Below are positions 26,524 through 35,006 of a DNA stretch of 61,523 nucleotides, in pieces. A program made the position numbers and the translations under genes. The notes under the pieces were generated by a model. That model saw only the letters and a program-made list of their open reading frames with translations. It was not told the DNA's origin and ran no database searches. Positions within the stretch are counted from its first letter, which is position 1. Each line of letters begins with the position of its first letter. This DNA comes from Cryobacterium fucosi (GTDB lineage: Bacteria; Actinomycetota; Actinomycetes; Actinomycetales; Microbacteriaceae): NCBI RefSeq assembly GCF_004403515.1, contig NZ_SOHH01000073.1, positions 1 to 61,523 of the forward strand. The letters are read 5' to 3'.

Positions 26524-27011
26524 CGCAAGCGCACGCGGTTCTGGTTCCCGTGGGGGAGGACCTGTTCGCCGTGTCGATCGACCGGGTGAGCCAGGTGGTC
26601 GCCGCACCATCGCTCACCCGACTGGTCACCGCGCCTTCGCACGTGCTCGGCCTGTTCAACCTGCGCGGGCAGATCGTCCCGCTGCTCGACACGGCCGCGC
26701 TTCTCGGCCTGCCCGCTGGGCAACCTCCGATGTTCGCGGTCGTGCTGCAGTCCAGGCAGGGCCTGGTCGCCCTCGCCGCGACCGCGTTTCCCTGTCGGGC
26801 CAGCCTCGGTGACCCGGTCGGTCCGTCCGACCTGCCCGGCACTGCGGGCACCTACCGGGTGAAGGAGAGCATCGTCGTGCGGCTCGACCCCGACCTTCTC
26901 CTGGCCAGGGACCGTCCGCTGCGTGCCGGCGAGAATTCCGTGTCGGTTCTGCCGCCTGTCGGAGCGATCGAGCCTGTGGGCGCCATCACCCGGTCCGGGT
27001 CGGCCGGATGA
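26520..27011 (+). CDS. CheW-domain coupling protein 1
   Basis: A 163-aa CheW-like adaptor that links the receptor to CheA. The SH3-like fold shows [15 protein letters not shown] and the characteristic [17 protein letters not shown] segment. It has a short C-terminal tail with a repeat ([11 protein letters not shown]). It overlaps the MCP stop by ATGA and the CheA start in the same way, so the three proteins are made together. It occupies the position of WspB in the Pseudomonas Wsp operon. Confidence 0.92.
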   Translation: MTQAHAVLVPVGEDLFAVSIDRVSQVVAAPSLTRLVTAPSHVLGLFNLRGQIVPLLDTAALLGLPAGQPPMFAVVLQSRQGLVALAATAFPCRASLGDPVGPSDLPGTAGTYRVKESIVVRLDPDLLLARDRPLRAGENSVSVLPPVGAIEPVGAITRSGSAG

Positions 27012-29098
27012 GCATCCTGGGCATCGACCAGATCCGTGCGCTGTTCGCCCAGGAGGCCGAGGTGCGCCTCACCGAGCTGGACCGGTTGCTGCTCCAGCTC
27101 GAGCAGCAGGGCGGTGACGAAACCCTGGTCCGGGCCATCTTCCGCGAATTGCACACGCTCAAGGGATCCGCGGCCGTCGCCGGCCTGGACGACGTGAGCC
27201 AGCTGGCGCACGAGCTCGAGGAACTCGTCGGCGGGATCCGCTCCGGCGACTTGGCGGTCACGCCCGCGATCATCGACACGCTCCTGGTCGGCGCCGACCA
27301 GCTGGGCAGCGCCATCGCCGGTGAACCGGCTGGCGTGCCCGGCACCGACGCCGGCGACGAGCCCGGCGACGAGCCGGTCGTCGCGGTCCTGGTCATCGAC
27401 GAGAGTGCGACGCCAGTGACCGCTGTCGCTCCGTCCCCACGGGTTCCGATGGGCGTGGAAACTGCCACCGCCCCCGCCCCCGAGCCCGGCGGCGTGGTGA
27501 TGGTGCCGATGGACCGGCTCGACGAACTCGTGCGCCTGATTGGGGAATCGGCATCCGCCCACCTTCGGATGGGCAGCATGCTGATGGAGAAATTCGGCGT
27601 CGATCCGACCTTGAACCCGGAATTCAACGAACTGTCGCGCACGCTCAACGAACTGCAGGAACGGGCCATGCGCACCCGGATGGTGCCGCTGTCCACCATC
27701 ACCGACAAACTCCAGCGTGCCGTGCGCGACCTGGCCCGGGCACAGGGCAAGACCATCCGCTGGGAGGTGCGCGGGGCGGACACCGAGCTGGACCGTGGCG
27801 TGCTCGTTGCGCTCTCCGACTCCCTGCTGCACCTGGTGCGGAACGCCGTCGACCACGGGATCGAACCAGACGTGGTGCGCGCCGCGGCAGGCAAACCGGT
27901 GGGCGGCACCATCCGGCTGCACGCCATGCAACTCGGCTCCGAAGTGATCGTGGCGATCACCGACGACGGTAGCGGGATCGACACCTCGCGGGTCCGGGCG
28001 CAGGCCGAAGGCCAGGGCGTCGACACGTCACGGCTGAGCGACGAAGACATCCAGCAACTGATCTTCCGGGCCGGGCTGTCGACGACGGCGTTCGTCACGG
28101 ACGTGTCGGGGCGCGGCGTCGGCCTCGACGTCGTTCGCACCACTGTGGAGGCCGCCCACGGCCGGGTCGAGGTGCGCTCGGCGACTGGCCGGGGCACCGA
28201 GTTCCGCGTCATCGTGCCGATCACCCTGGCCGTGCTCCGGTGCCTGCTGGTGGAATCCGGCGGCCAGTGCTTCGCCCTGCCATTCCACCGGGTCGTGCTC
28301 TCCCAGCGTTTCGACGAAACAGGGCAGACCAGCGCCGAAGGACGACCGGTGATCTGGGTGGAGGACCAGCCCGTTCCGGTGTCGGCGCTCGCGGGCACCC
28401 TCGGCATCTGCGGCGGCTCCCCGGACGGCCCGATCGTGGTGCTCGCCGACACCGCCCGGCGGCACGGCTTCCAGGTCGACCGGCTGGTCGGCCAGCGGGA
28501 CGTGGTGATCAAGGGGCTCAGCACCCTGCTGCCGCACCTGCCCGCGGTCGCCGGGGCCAGCGTCGAGCCCGACGGCTCGATCCTGCTCGTGCTCGACCCG
28601 CCCGGGCTGATCCAGCGGGCGCGGCAGGCGGCACGCGGCCAGGCTGCCCCCGGGCGTCCCCCCGCGGAACCGTCGAAGGCCCGGCACGCCGTCGCGTCCG
28701 CCGAACGGACTTCGGCCGGCGCATTGCAGCGCATCCTCGTCGTCGACGACGCGCTGACCATCCGGGAGCTGCAGCGCAGCATCCTGGAGCGTGCCGGTTT
28801 CGACGTGCGCGTCGCCGTCGACGGCCTGGACGCGCTGGCGAAGCTCGCCGAGGGGCCCAGTGAGCTGATCCTCACCGACATCGAGATGCCGTTGATGGAC
28901 GGCTTCGCGCTGACCGAGGCGGTGCGCGCGGCCCCGGACCTGGCCAACATTCCGGTGTTGATCCTGAGCTCGCGCTCGAGCGAGGCCGACCGGCAACGAG
29001 GGCTGGAGGCCGGCGCCGACGGCTTCATTCTCAAGAGCGGCTTCGACGAGGGAAGCCTGCTCCTCGCCGTGAACCGGCTGATCGGGGCACGCCGATGA
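27008..29098 (+). CDS. Hybrid chemotaxis histidine kinase CheA-REC (WspE-like)
   Basis: A 696-aa hybrid CheA. The Hpt domain carries His49 in ELHTLKGSAAVAG. After an acidic linker come the dimerisation helices (MVPMDRLDELVRLIGE), the kinase domain with N box (HLVRNAVDHGIE), G1 (DDGSGID) and G2 (GRGVGLDVV), a CheW-like P5 domain (VLRCLLVESGGQCFALPF), and a C-terminal receiver with acidic pair VVDD, phospho-Asp624 (LTDIEMPLMDG) and Lys in ILKSG. There is no P2 domain and no separate CheY gene in the operon. The fused receiver is diagnostic of Wsp/Frz-type rather than flagellar systems. It should phosphorylate its own receiver and the REC-GGDEF protein. Confidence 0.95.
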   Translation: MSILGIDQIRALFAQEAEVRLTELDRLLLQLEQQGGDETLVRAIFRELHTLKGSAAVAGLDDVSQLAHELEELVGGIRSGDLAVTPAIIDTLLVGADQLGSAIAGEPAGVPGTDAGDEPGDEPVVAVLVIDESATPVTAVAPSPRVPMGVETATAPAPEPGGVVMVPMDRLDELVRLIGESASAHLRMGSMLMEKFGVDPTLNPEFNELSRTLNELQERAMRTRMVPLSTITDKLQRAVRDLARAQGKTIRWEVRGADTELDRGVLVALSDSLLHLVRNAVDHGIEPDVVRAAAGKPVGGTIRLHAMQLGSEVIVAITDDGSGIDTSRVRAQAEGQGVDTSRLSDEDIQQLIFRAGLSTTAFVTDVSGRGVGLDVVRTTVEAAHGRVEVRSATGRGTEFRVIVPITLAVLRCLLVESGGQCFALPFHRVVLSQRFDETGQTSAEGRPVIWVEDQPVPVSALAGTLGICGGSPDGPIVVLADTARRHGFQVDRLVGQRDVVIKGLSTLLPHLPAVAGASVEPDGSILLVLDPPGLIQRARQAARGQAAPGRPPAEPSKARHAVASAERTSAGALQRILVVDDALTIRELQRSILERAGFDVRVAVDGLDALAKLAEGPSELILTDIEMPLMDGFALTEAVRAAPDLANIPVLILSSRSSEADRQRGLEAGADGFILKSGFDEGSLLLAVNRLIGARR

Positions 29099-30153
29099 CC
29101 GGGTCGGCAGCCGCGCCACGCTCCGGGAAATCGATCCGGGTGCTGATCATCGACGACCTGCCCACCGACCGCGCCCGCCTCGCCCGGACGCTGCAGAGCG
29201 ACGGCGACATCGTCAGCCTCGGCCAGGTCGCAACCGGGCAGGCCGCCATCGGTCTCGTCGCCCGCGAACATCCCGACGTCATCCTCCTCGGTCTCTCCAC
29301 GACCGACGGAAGCGGCCAGTCCCTGATCGAGCAGGTCATGGCGCACACGCCGACGCCGATCCTCGTGCTCTCCACCCAGATCGAGAACCGGCAATCGCCG
29401 GGCGCGGTCGACGCGCTCGTGGCCGGGGCCCTCGACGTGCTGCCGGGTCCCGTGCGGTGGACCCCCGACCTGGAGGCCGGGCTGCGGCGCACGGTGCGCC
29501 AGCTCAGCCGTGTGCAGACCATTCGCCACCCCCGGGGCGTGCTGGCCAGACCGCCCGGGGTCGTGCCGGCCCCGTCCGGCCGCACCCGCCAGACCGTGGT
29601 GGCCCTGGCCGCATCGACGGGCGGTCCGAAGGCGCTCGCCACGGTCCTGGCCGGGCTCGGCGGGCTGGCCGCTCCGGTGCTCGTGGTGCAGCACCTGCAT
29701 CAGGACTTCACCGGCGGGCTCGTGGACTGGATGACCCGGGTCTCCGCGTTGCCGGTCGAGATAGCAGTGCACGACCAGGTCGCCCGCCCCGGGCGGGTCT
29801 ACCTGGCCCCGGGCGGCCTGCACCTGCGACTGGGCGCCGGCCTTCGCCTCGAACTCGCGTCGACGCCGGTCACCATCCACCAGCCGTCCGCGAACGAACT
29901 CTTCCAGTCCGTCGCCCGGAACGCCGGGTCGGCCGGGGTCGGCGTGATCCTCACCGGGATGGGCGACGATGGCGCAGAGGGGCTGCTGGAGATGCACCGC
30001 GCCAACGGTCAGACCCTCGGCCAGGACGAGGAGTCCTGCGCGGTCTTCGGGATGCCGCGCGCGGCCTATCGCGTCGGCGCGGTCAGTGACCTGCTGTCGG
30101 TCGACCTGCTGGCGGCCGCGATCCTGCGCTGCGCGGCACGGGGGACGGCATGA
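29095..30153 (+). CDS. CheB-type methylesterase with degenerate receiver (WspF-like)
   Basis: A 352-aa protein with an N-terminal receiver and a C-terminal glutamate methylesterase. The esterase triad is complete: Ser174 (ALAASTGGPKA), His200 (VVQHLHQDF) and Asp292 (LTGMGDDGAEG). The receiver keeps the acidic pair Asp20-Asp21 (LIIDDLPTDR), but the phosphorylation site DVILLG has Gly66 where Asp is expected, and the following loop is LSTTDGSG instead of the usual xMPxMDG. Phosphorylation by CheA is therefore unlikely, so demethylation may be constitutive or controlled another way. ATG overlaps the CheA stop by 4 nt. Confidence 0.93.
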   Translation: MTGSAAAPRSGKSIRVLIIDDLPTDRARLARTLQSDGDIVSLGQVATGQAAIGLVAREHPDVILLGLSTTDGSGQSLIEQVMAHTPTPILVLSTQIENRQSPGAVDALVAGALDVLPGPVRWTPDLEAGLRRTVRQLSRVQTIRHPRGVLARPPGVVPAPSGRTRQTVVALAASTGGPKALATVLAGLGGLAAPVLVVQHLHQDFTGGLVDWMTRVSALPVEIAVHDQVARPGRVYLAPGGLHLRLGAGLRLELASTPVTIHQPSANELFQSVARNAGSAGVGVILTGMGDDGAEGLLEMHRANGQTLGQDEESCAVFGMPRAAYRVGAVSDLLSVDLLAAAILRCAARGTA

Positions 30154-31391
30154 ACGGCCGCGGACTCGCGGGCACCGGGTCCGCCGGCACGGATGCCTCG
30201 ACGCTCGTGACCGACGCCGTCGTCGACCGGGTGGCCGAGCTGCTGCGTTCGGCGGTCGGTTTGCGCGCCGAGCCGACCCTGCGCGCCCGGATGCGCCGGT
30301 GCATCCGTGACGAAATCGCCGACAACGGCACGGACGCCGAGTCGTACCTGCGCGCGCTGACGGCCGGTTCCGCGCTGCGGCAGAGCCTGCTCAACCGCAT
30401 CACGGTGCAGGAGACCGCCTTCTTCCGCCACCCGGAGCACTTCGCCCTGTTGGAGCGGGAGATCCTGCCCGCCACGCGCCGACCCCTGTCGATCTGGAGC
30501 GCCGGCTGCGCCAACGGCCAGGAGGCGTACAGCCTGGCCATGCTGCTCGAGGAGCGGTGCATCACCGGCTCGATCATCGCCACCGACATCTCCACGTCGG
30601 CTCTCGCCCGCACGGATGCCGCCCGGTACTCGACCAAGGAGGTGAGCGGCCTGACCACGGCACGCGTGGACCGCCACCTGAGCGCTGTGGGTGACGGCTG
30701 GGAGGTCACGCAGGCGTTGCGCAACCGGGTGAGCACGATGCACCACAACCTGATCGACCCGGTGCCCTCCCGGGTGCGGTCCTGCCAGATCATCTTCTGT
30801 CGCAACGTGCTGATCTACTTCTCACCCGAACATGCCCGGATTTTCCTCGACCGGGTCGCTCAGACGATGCCGGCCGCGTGGTTGTTCCTCGGCTCGTCCG
30901 AGACGATCTGGGCGATCGGCGACCGCTACGAGACCGTGCGCTTCGGCGACACCTACGCGTATCGCTCGCTGCCCGGTTCGCCTGCGGCGGTGCCGCGCTC
31001 CCTGCCGGCACCGTCACCCGAGGCGCCGTTCCGCGCGCGCGCCCGGCCCACCCCGGTTGCCGCGACGCCAGCCGACCACGACGAGGCTGCCATGATCGCC
31101 GGCTTGGCTCGCAGCGGTCAGACCGCGCTGGATGCCGGTCACCACGCCGCCGCGGTCGTCCTCTTCCGCAAATGGGCGTACCTGGCGCCGCAGGACTGCC
31201 TGGCCCACCTCCACCTCGGGCTCGCTCTCGAGGCCGCCGCCGATCCTGCCGCCGCGCTCCGCGCGTTCAGCGCGGCCCGGCGGGCCCTGGACCTGGCCGA
31301 CCCGGCCGAGGTCGAGCACGCGATCGACGGCTATTCGATCGCCGAACTCCACAAACTTCTCGACGCCAAACAGCAGGAGCCAACCCGATGA
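30150..31391 (+). CDS. CheR-type methyltransferase with TPR tail (WspC-like)
   Basis: A 413-aa chemoreceptor methyltransferase. The N-terminal helical domain contains LLNRITVQETAFFRHPEHF; the SAM domain contains IWSAGCANGQEAYSLAMLL and ATDIS, and the LIYFSPEHARIF motif follows IIFCRNV. A Pro/Ala linker joins a C-terminal TPR-like region (ALDAGHHAAAVVLFRKWAYL, CLAHLHLGLALEAA, ALRAFSAARRAL). CheR with TPRs is the form seen in WspC. It would methylate glutamates of the MCP. It overlaps both neighbours by 4 nt. Confidence 0.93.
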   Translation: MNGRGLAGTGSAGTDASTLVTDAVVDRVAELLRSAVGLRAEPTLRARMRRCIRDEIADNGTDAESYLRALTAGSALRQSLLNRITVQETAFFRHPEHFALLEREILPATRRPLSIWSAGCANGQEAYSLAMLLEERCITGSIIATDISTSALARTDAARYSTKEVSGLTTARVDRHLSAVGDGWEVTQALRNRVSTMHHNLIDPVPSRVRSCQIIFCRNVLIYFSPEHARIFLDRVAQTMPAAWLFLGSSETIWAIGDRYETVRFGDTYAYRSLPGSPAAVPRSLPAPSPEAPFRARARPTPVAATPADHDEAAMIAGLARSGQTALDAGHHAAAVVLFRKWAYLAPQDCLAHLHLGLALEAAADPAAALRAFSAARRALDLADPAEVEHAIDGYSIAELHKLLDAKQQEPTR

Positions 31392-31768
31392 CGACCATGG
31401 TGTGTTTTCGATCAGACGGGGCGTCCTACTGCCTCCCGGTCGAGGCGACGCGGGCGGTGCGCACGGCGGACGGGCTGGTCCCCGTGCCCGGATCCGGACC
31501 CGACATCGCCGGGGTGCTTCCCGGCGGTCCGCCCCTGACCGTGCTCTCCGCCCTCGGCGCCGGCGGCAGCCACGTGATCGTGGTCGAGTCGCGCGGGGCA
31601 TCCTTCGGCCTGCTCGTCGACTCCGTCTCCGGGCTGCGCCGGTTCGCCGACGACGAGGTCCGGCCCGCCCCGACCGGGCAGGACGTGGCATTCATCTGCG
31701 GGCTGGTCGACTCGGGTGGCGACCTCATCCTCGTCGCCGACCCCGAGGCCCTGGCGGCCCGGCTGTGA
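31388..31768 (+). CDS. CheW-domain coupling protein 2 (WspD-like)
   Basis: A 126-aa minimal CheW protein (MVCFRSDGASYCLPVEATRA, VPVPGSGPDIAGVLPGG, GLLVDSVSGLRRF). The ATG overlaps the CheR stop (ATGA) and its own TGA overlaps the next GTG. Two CheW genes in one operon is another Wsp trait. The usual NLRG motif is replaced by GVLPGG, so it is a divergent adaptor. Confidence 0.88.
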   Translation: MTTMVCFRSDGASYCLPVEATRAVRTADGLVPVPGSGPDIAGVLPGGPPLTVLSALGAGGSHVIVVESRGASFGLLVDSVSGLRRFADDEVRPAPTGQDVAFICGLVDSGGDLILVADPEALAARL

Positions 31769-32733
31769 TCGGCCCGGCTGTGACCGCCGCGACCGTGACC
31801 GCCGCGCCGGGCGCCACCACCGTGCTGATCACGGACGACTCGCTCGTCATCCGCGCCGTCGTGCGCTCCCACCTCGAGGCGGCCGGCTACCACGTGGTCG
31901 AGGCCGTCGACGGCCGGGCCGCAATCGCCCACTGCCGCCAGACCCCGCCCGATGTGATCCTCCTCGACATCGAGATGCCCGGACTCGACGGCTACGAGGT
32001 GCTCGAGGTGCTCAAGGCCGACCCGCTGCTGATGGACCTGCCCGTCGTCTTCCTGACCACGCTGACCGACATGGACAACGTGCTTCGCGGGCTGCGCGGC
32101 GGCGCCCACGACTATCTCAAGAAGCCGTTCGAACCGGCCGAACTGGTGGCGCGCGTCGCCGCGGCCGCCCACGTCAAGAAGCTGCAGGACCAGCTCCGCC
32201 AGCGCAACGCCGAGCTCGACCTGCTCAGCCGCACGGATGCCCTCACCGGGCTGAGCAACCGGCGCCACCTCGAATTCGTACTCGCGCACTACCACGCCGA
32301 TTCCGTGCGCCACCAGGACCCGCTCAGTGTGCTCCTGCTCGACATCGATCACTTCAAACGCGTCAACGACGGGTACGGGCACCCGGCCGGGGACGTGGTG
32401 CTCACCGAGTTCGCGAGCCGGCTCCGGGCCACGCTGCGCGAGGGGGATGTTGCCGGACGCTGGGGTGGGGAGGAGTTCCTGGTCGTGCTCCCGCGCACCG
32501 GCCTCGAGGGCGCGTTCGCGCTCGCCGAGCGCTTCCGGCTGGACGTCGCGGCGACCCCGATGCGCGCCGAGGGCGTGGAGATCGCGGTCACCGTGAGCGG
32601 CGGCTGTGCCCTGGGCCCGCTGGGCACCGTGGCCGAGTTGGTCGGCCGGGCCGACACTCTGCTCTATTCGGCGAAGGGAGCCGGCCGCAACCGGATCGCG
32701 GCCGAGGCGACCGTGCCATCCCGGACCATCTGA
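31765..32733 (+). CDS. REC-GGDEF diguanylate cyclase (WspR-like output)
   Basis: A 322-aa response regulator that makes c-di-GMP. The receiver has ITDDS and phospho-Asp68 (PDVILLDIEMPGLDG), with Thr (LTTLTD) and Lys (LKKPFEP) of the switch. The GGDEF domain has the active site GGEEF at 234-238 and an inhibitory RxxD site (REGD, 225-228) five residues before it, so product inhibition is likely. GTG 31765 overlaps the CheW stop (GTGA); GTG 31780 is an alternative. It is the expected phosphorylation target of the hybrid CheA and the last gene of the operon. Confidence 0.94.
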   Translation: MIGPAVTAATVTAAPGATTVLITDDSLVIRAVVRSHLEAAGYHVVEAVDGRAAIAHCRQTPPDVILLDIEMPGLDGYEVLEVLKADPLLMDLPVVFLTTLTDMDNVLRGLRGGAHDYLKKPFEPAELVARVAAAAHVKKLQDQLRQRNAELDLLSRTDALTGLSNRRHLEFVLAHYHADSVRHQDPLSVLLLDIDHFKRVNDGYGHPAGDVVLTEFASRLRATLREGDVAGRWGGEEFLVVLPRTGLEGAFALAERFRLDVAATPMRAEGVEIAVTVSGGCALGPLGTVAELVGRADTLLYSAKGAGRNRIAAEATVPSRTI

Positions 32734-32827
32734 GCCGGGCCCGCAGTTGCCGGCTGCGGCACCGGATACCCGGGGGCCGCACGCGACGACGGATGCCGCC
32801 CCGCGCGGGCCCCGGTGCCGGTCCGGA

Positions 32828-33601
32828 CTACTTGGCCGGTTCGGTGACGGTGTTGCTCTGCAGGGTAACCGCGGTCTGCGAGAGCAGGCGCCCGTTGATC
32901 GAGGCTCCGGTCTTCATCGCGATGAGCGTCTTGCCGAGGATGGTTCCCTCGAAGTGCGCCGTGGTGCCGATCGAGGTGGAGCCGGCGGTCTGCCAGAACA
33001 CGTTCTTCGCCTGCACGCCGCCGGAAAGGGTGACGTTCTTCGCGGACGCCTGGTCGAGGTTGCCGGAGATCTGGAAGATGAACACGTCGTCCGGTCCGCC
33101 GGAGAGGGTGACGTCGGTGGAGATGGTCACGTCGGTGTTCCACTTGTAGAGGCCCGGCAGGAGGGTGAGCCCGCCGATCTCGCCGGCGCCCAGGTCGATG
33201 AAGTCGGGGTTGATGCGCCCGGCCGCATCACCGTAGGCGATCCCCATGTCGCCGACGACCGTGGTGAGGAAGGACGGGGCGGTGACCTCGCACGGCGGTC
33301 CGGCGGCGTCGACGGAGAAGATGGTGCCGGTCTGCACCTCCGGGCAGGTGAGGAGGATGGCCGCGCCGGTGATCGGGCTGGCGCCGACGTTTCCGTTGAC
33401 GGCCGAGGCGTAGACATCCGTCACACCCGTCTGGGAGAGGATGGCGAACGTGCCGGCCGTGCCGAGCTCGATCGGAGCCTGGGGGAGGCCGCTCGCGGAG
33501 GCCGACCCGCCGATCGCTGCGCTGCCGACCCCGGCGACGGCGACGGCCAGGAGCAGTCCGAGCTGGGCCTTGCGGGTAGTGGTGAGATTCTGGAACTTCA
33601 T
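32828..33601 (-). CDS. Secreted ice-binding protein, DUF3494 family
   Basis: A 257-aa exported protein. The signal peptide (LGLLLAVAVAGVGSAAIGGSASA) is followed by a DUF3494 beta-solenoid, with APIELGTAGTFAILSQTGVTD, GNVGASPITG, GGLTLLPGLYKWNTDVTIS, DDVFIFQISGNLDQA, KNVFWQTAGSTSIGT and FEGTILGKTLIAMKTGASINGRLL in the family order. Such proteins bind ice and inhibit recrystallisation, or help cells attach to ice. The start at 33601 has AAAGGAAA as ribosome binding site. It is convergent with the WspR-like gene; its upstream region shares a palindrome with the riboswitch region. Confidence 0.95.
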   Translation of the reverse strand: MKFQNLTTTRKAQLGLLLAVAVAGVGSAAIGGSASASGLPQAPIELGTAGTFAILSQTGVTDVYASAVNGNVGASPITGAAILLTCPEVQTGTIFSVDAAGPPCEVTAPSFLTTVVGDMGIAYGDAAGRINPDFIDLGAGEIGGLTLLPGLYKWNTDVTISTDVTLSGGPDDVFIFQISGNLDQASAKNVTLSGGVQAKNVFWQTAGSTSIGTTAHFEGTILGKTLIAMKTGASINGRLLSQTAVTLQSNTVTEPAK

Positions 33602-33968
33602 TGCGGTGGTTTCCTTTCGGCGAACCCGCACTCTGCGGATTCGGGCAGGGCCACCGTGGTGCGGTCCCCGATGCTGCACATCGGCTTCTATCGTCGGTAC
33701 CGTCCCCGGAGGGCCCCAAGTCCCACGCACACCAGGCGTCCACCACGCACGACTTCGTACGCCCCCACGGGACCAGTTCCAACGAATCGAATCTGTCTAA
33801 CCCCCAGACTAGGGGTGGTTTCTGTCTTCCCCAGGGACTGGAGGGATTAATCTGGTGAATTCCTCGGGCCGGGCGTGTCCCCGCCGCCACAGAGCGGCCG
33901 AAGGCGAAGTCACAGCCGCAGGCGCCCGGGGCTGGCCGGCCGACGGAATCGGGACAACAATGTGAGTC
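33602..33968. other. Divergent control region of the ice-binding protein gene
   Basis: This 367-bp region carries no recognisable gene. It holds the palindrome at 33802-33817 and an AT-richer stretch (33780-33850) that could contain promoters in both directions. I looked for a second c-di-GMP riboswitch and did not find the GCAAAG core. Confidence 0.5.
33802..33817. promoter_or_regulatory. CCCCCAGACTAGGGGT palindrome upstream of the ice-binding protein
   Basis: CCCCCAGACTAGGGGT nearly repeats the site at 24115-24132. Both sit upstream of transcription units on opposite ends of the chemosensory locus, so they may be bound by one regulator. Confidence 0.45.
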
Positions 33969-34847
33969 ATGATCGTGCTGATTGTCTGCGGTGTGCTGGC
34001 CCTGGCCGGGGTCGTGGCGGTGGTGGCCTGGGGCGGGATCGATCTGCGCACGCCGGTCGCCGGCGCATCCGACCCCACGGCGCAGCATGCGGCGTTGGTG
34101 TCGCCAATCCCGGTGCGCAGCGCACGAGTGCCGGCCGCGCTCCGTCGCTACGCCTGGTGGGCGACGGTGGTCACAGCGACGGGCACGGTCTCCGGTCTGC
34201 TGATCGCCGGAGCCGGAGGAAGGCTCGTCATGCGAGTGCTCGCGCTGACGTCGCCGCTGGCCGAGGGCAGGATCACCGAGGCGCAGGCGCACGTGGGCGA
34301 CATCACGATCAACGGGACCCTGGCGTTCCTCGTTTTCGGCGCCCTGCCTGGGGCATTCCTCTCGGCAATCCTCTACGTCGTGGTCCACCGCTGGCTTCCC
34401 CGCGGCCGGCTCGGGGGTGTGACCTTCGGTCTGGTCTTGCTGGCCCTGTTCGCGACGACCCTCGAGCCGCTCCGCGCCGGCAACATTGATTTCGACATCG
34501 TCGGGCCGGGCTGGTTGGCGGTCCTGCTGTTCTCTGTCGTCGTGATCCTGCACGGGATGCTGGTGGCTGCGTTCGCGGGCTGGTACAGCGAACGACTGCC
34601 CCTGCCGACGCGACGCACCTGGCCCGCCTACACGCCGCTGCTGGCGGCCGTCGTCTACTTGCCGCTCGGGATGGTGCTCCTCGCCGCTGCCGTCCTGACG
34701 CTGATCGTCTCGGCGCTCGTGCCGGCCGCGCCCGGTTGGTGGACCTCCCGTGCCCTGATCCTGACCGGACGGATCGCCCTGGTCGTTCTCGTGGTCGTCT
34801 CGATCCCGGGCTTCATCGGTTCGGTGGCCTCGATCACGACCCGGTGA
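33969..34847 (+). CDS. Hypothetical polytopic membrane protein
   Basis: A 292-aa membrane protein with about seven predicted helices, starting MIVLIVCGVLALAGVVAVVA. Later helices include LAFLVFGALPGAFLSAILYVVV and GRIALVVLVVVSIPGFIG. A Gly-rich loop (GAGGRLVMRVLALTSP) between helices two and three is the only notable motif. No family is recognised. It is divergent from the ice-binding protein gene and 159 bp before PEP synthase. Weak ribosome binding site. Confidence 0.7.
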   Translation: MIVLIVCGVLALAGVVAVVAWGGIDLRTPVAGASDPTAQHAALVSPIPVRSARVPAALRRYAWWATVVTATGTVSGLLIAGAGGRLVMRVLALTSPLAEGRITEAQAHVGDITINGTLAFLVFGALPGAFLSAILYVVVHRWLPRGRLGGVTFGLVLLALFATTLEPLRAGNIDFDIVGPGWLAVLLFSVVVILHGMLVAAFAGWYSERLPLPTRRTWPAYTPLLAAVVYLPLGMVLLAAAVLTLIVSALVPAAPGWWTSRALILTGRIALVVLVVVSIPGFIGSVASITTR

Positions 34848-35006
34848 TCGCGTAGCGACCGTGATGCCCGGCGGTTGACCGTTCGCGACCTCGCCCGGCG
34901 GGACCTCCGGCCTAGCCGGGGCCCGGCCCGCGCAGTACGGTGCCTTTACGGGGTCCTTCCGGCGCACCGGGCGTCGATCCAGCGATCCCACCAGAGCGGA
35001 GTCGGC

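Noticed and set aside
26986..29997. 1003-codon open frame on the minus strand
   Set aside because: It is antisense to the CheA and CheB genes, which have full domain sets; the antisense product is low complexity.
33602..33968. Second c-di-GMP riboswitch upstream of the ice-binding protein
   Set aside because: A GGTACCG string and hairpins are present, but the GCAAAG core and the GGGCA..ACC stem are missing.
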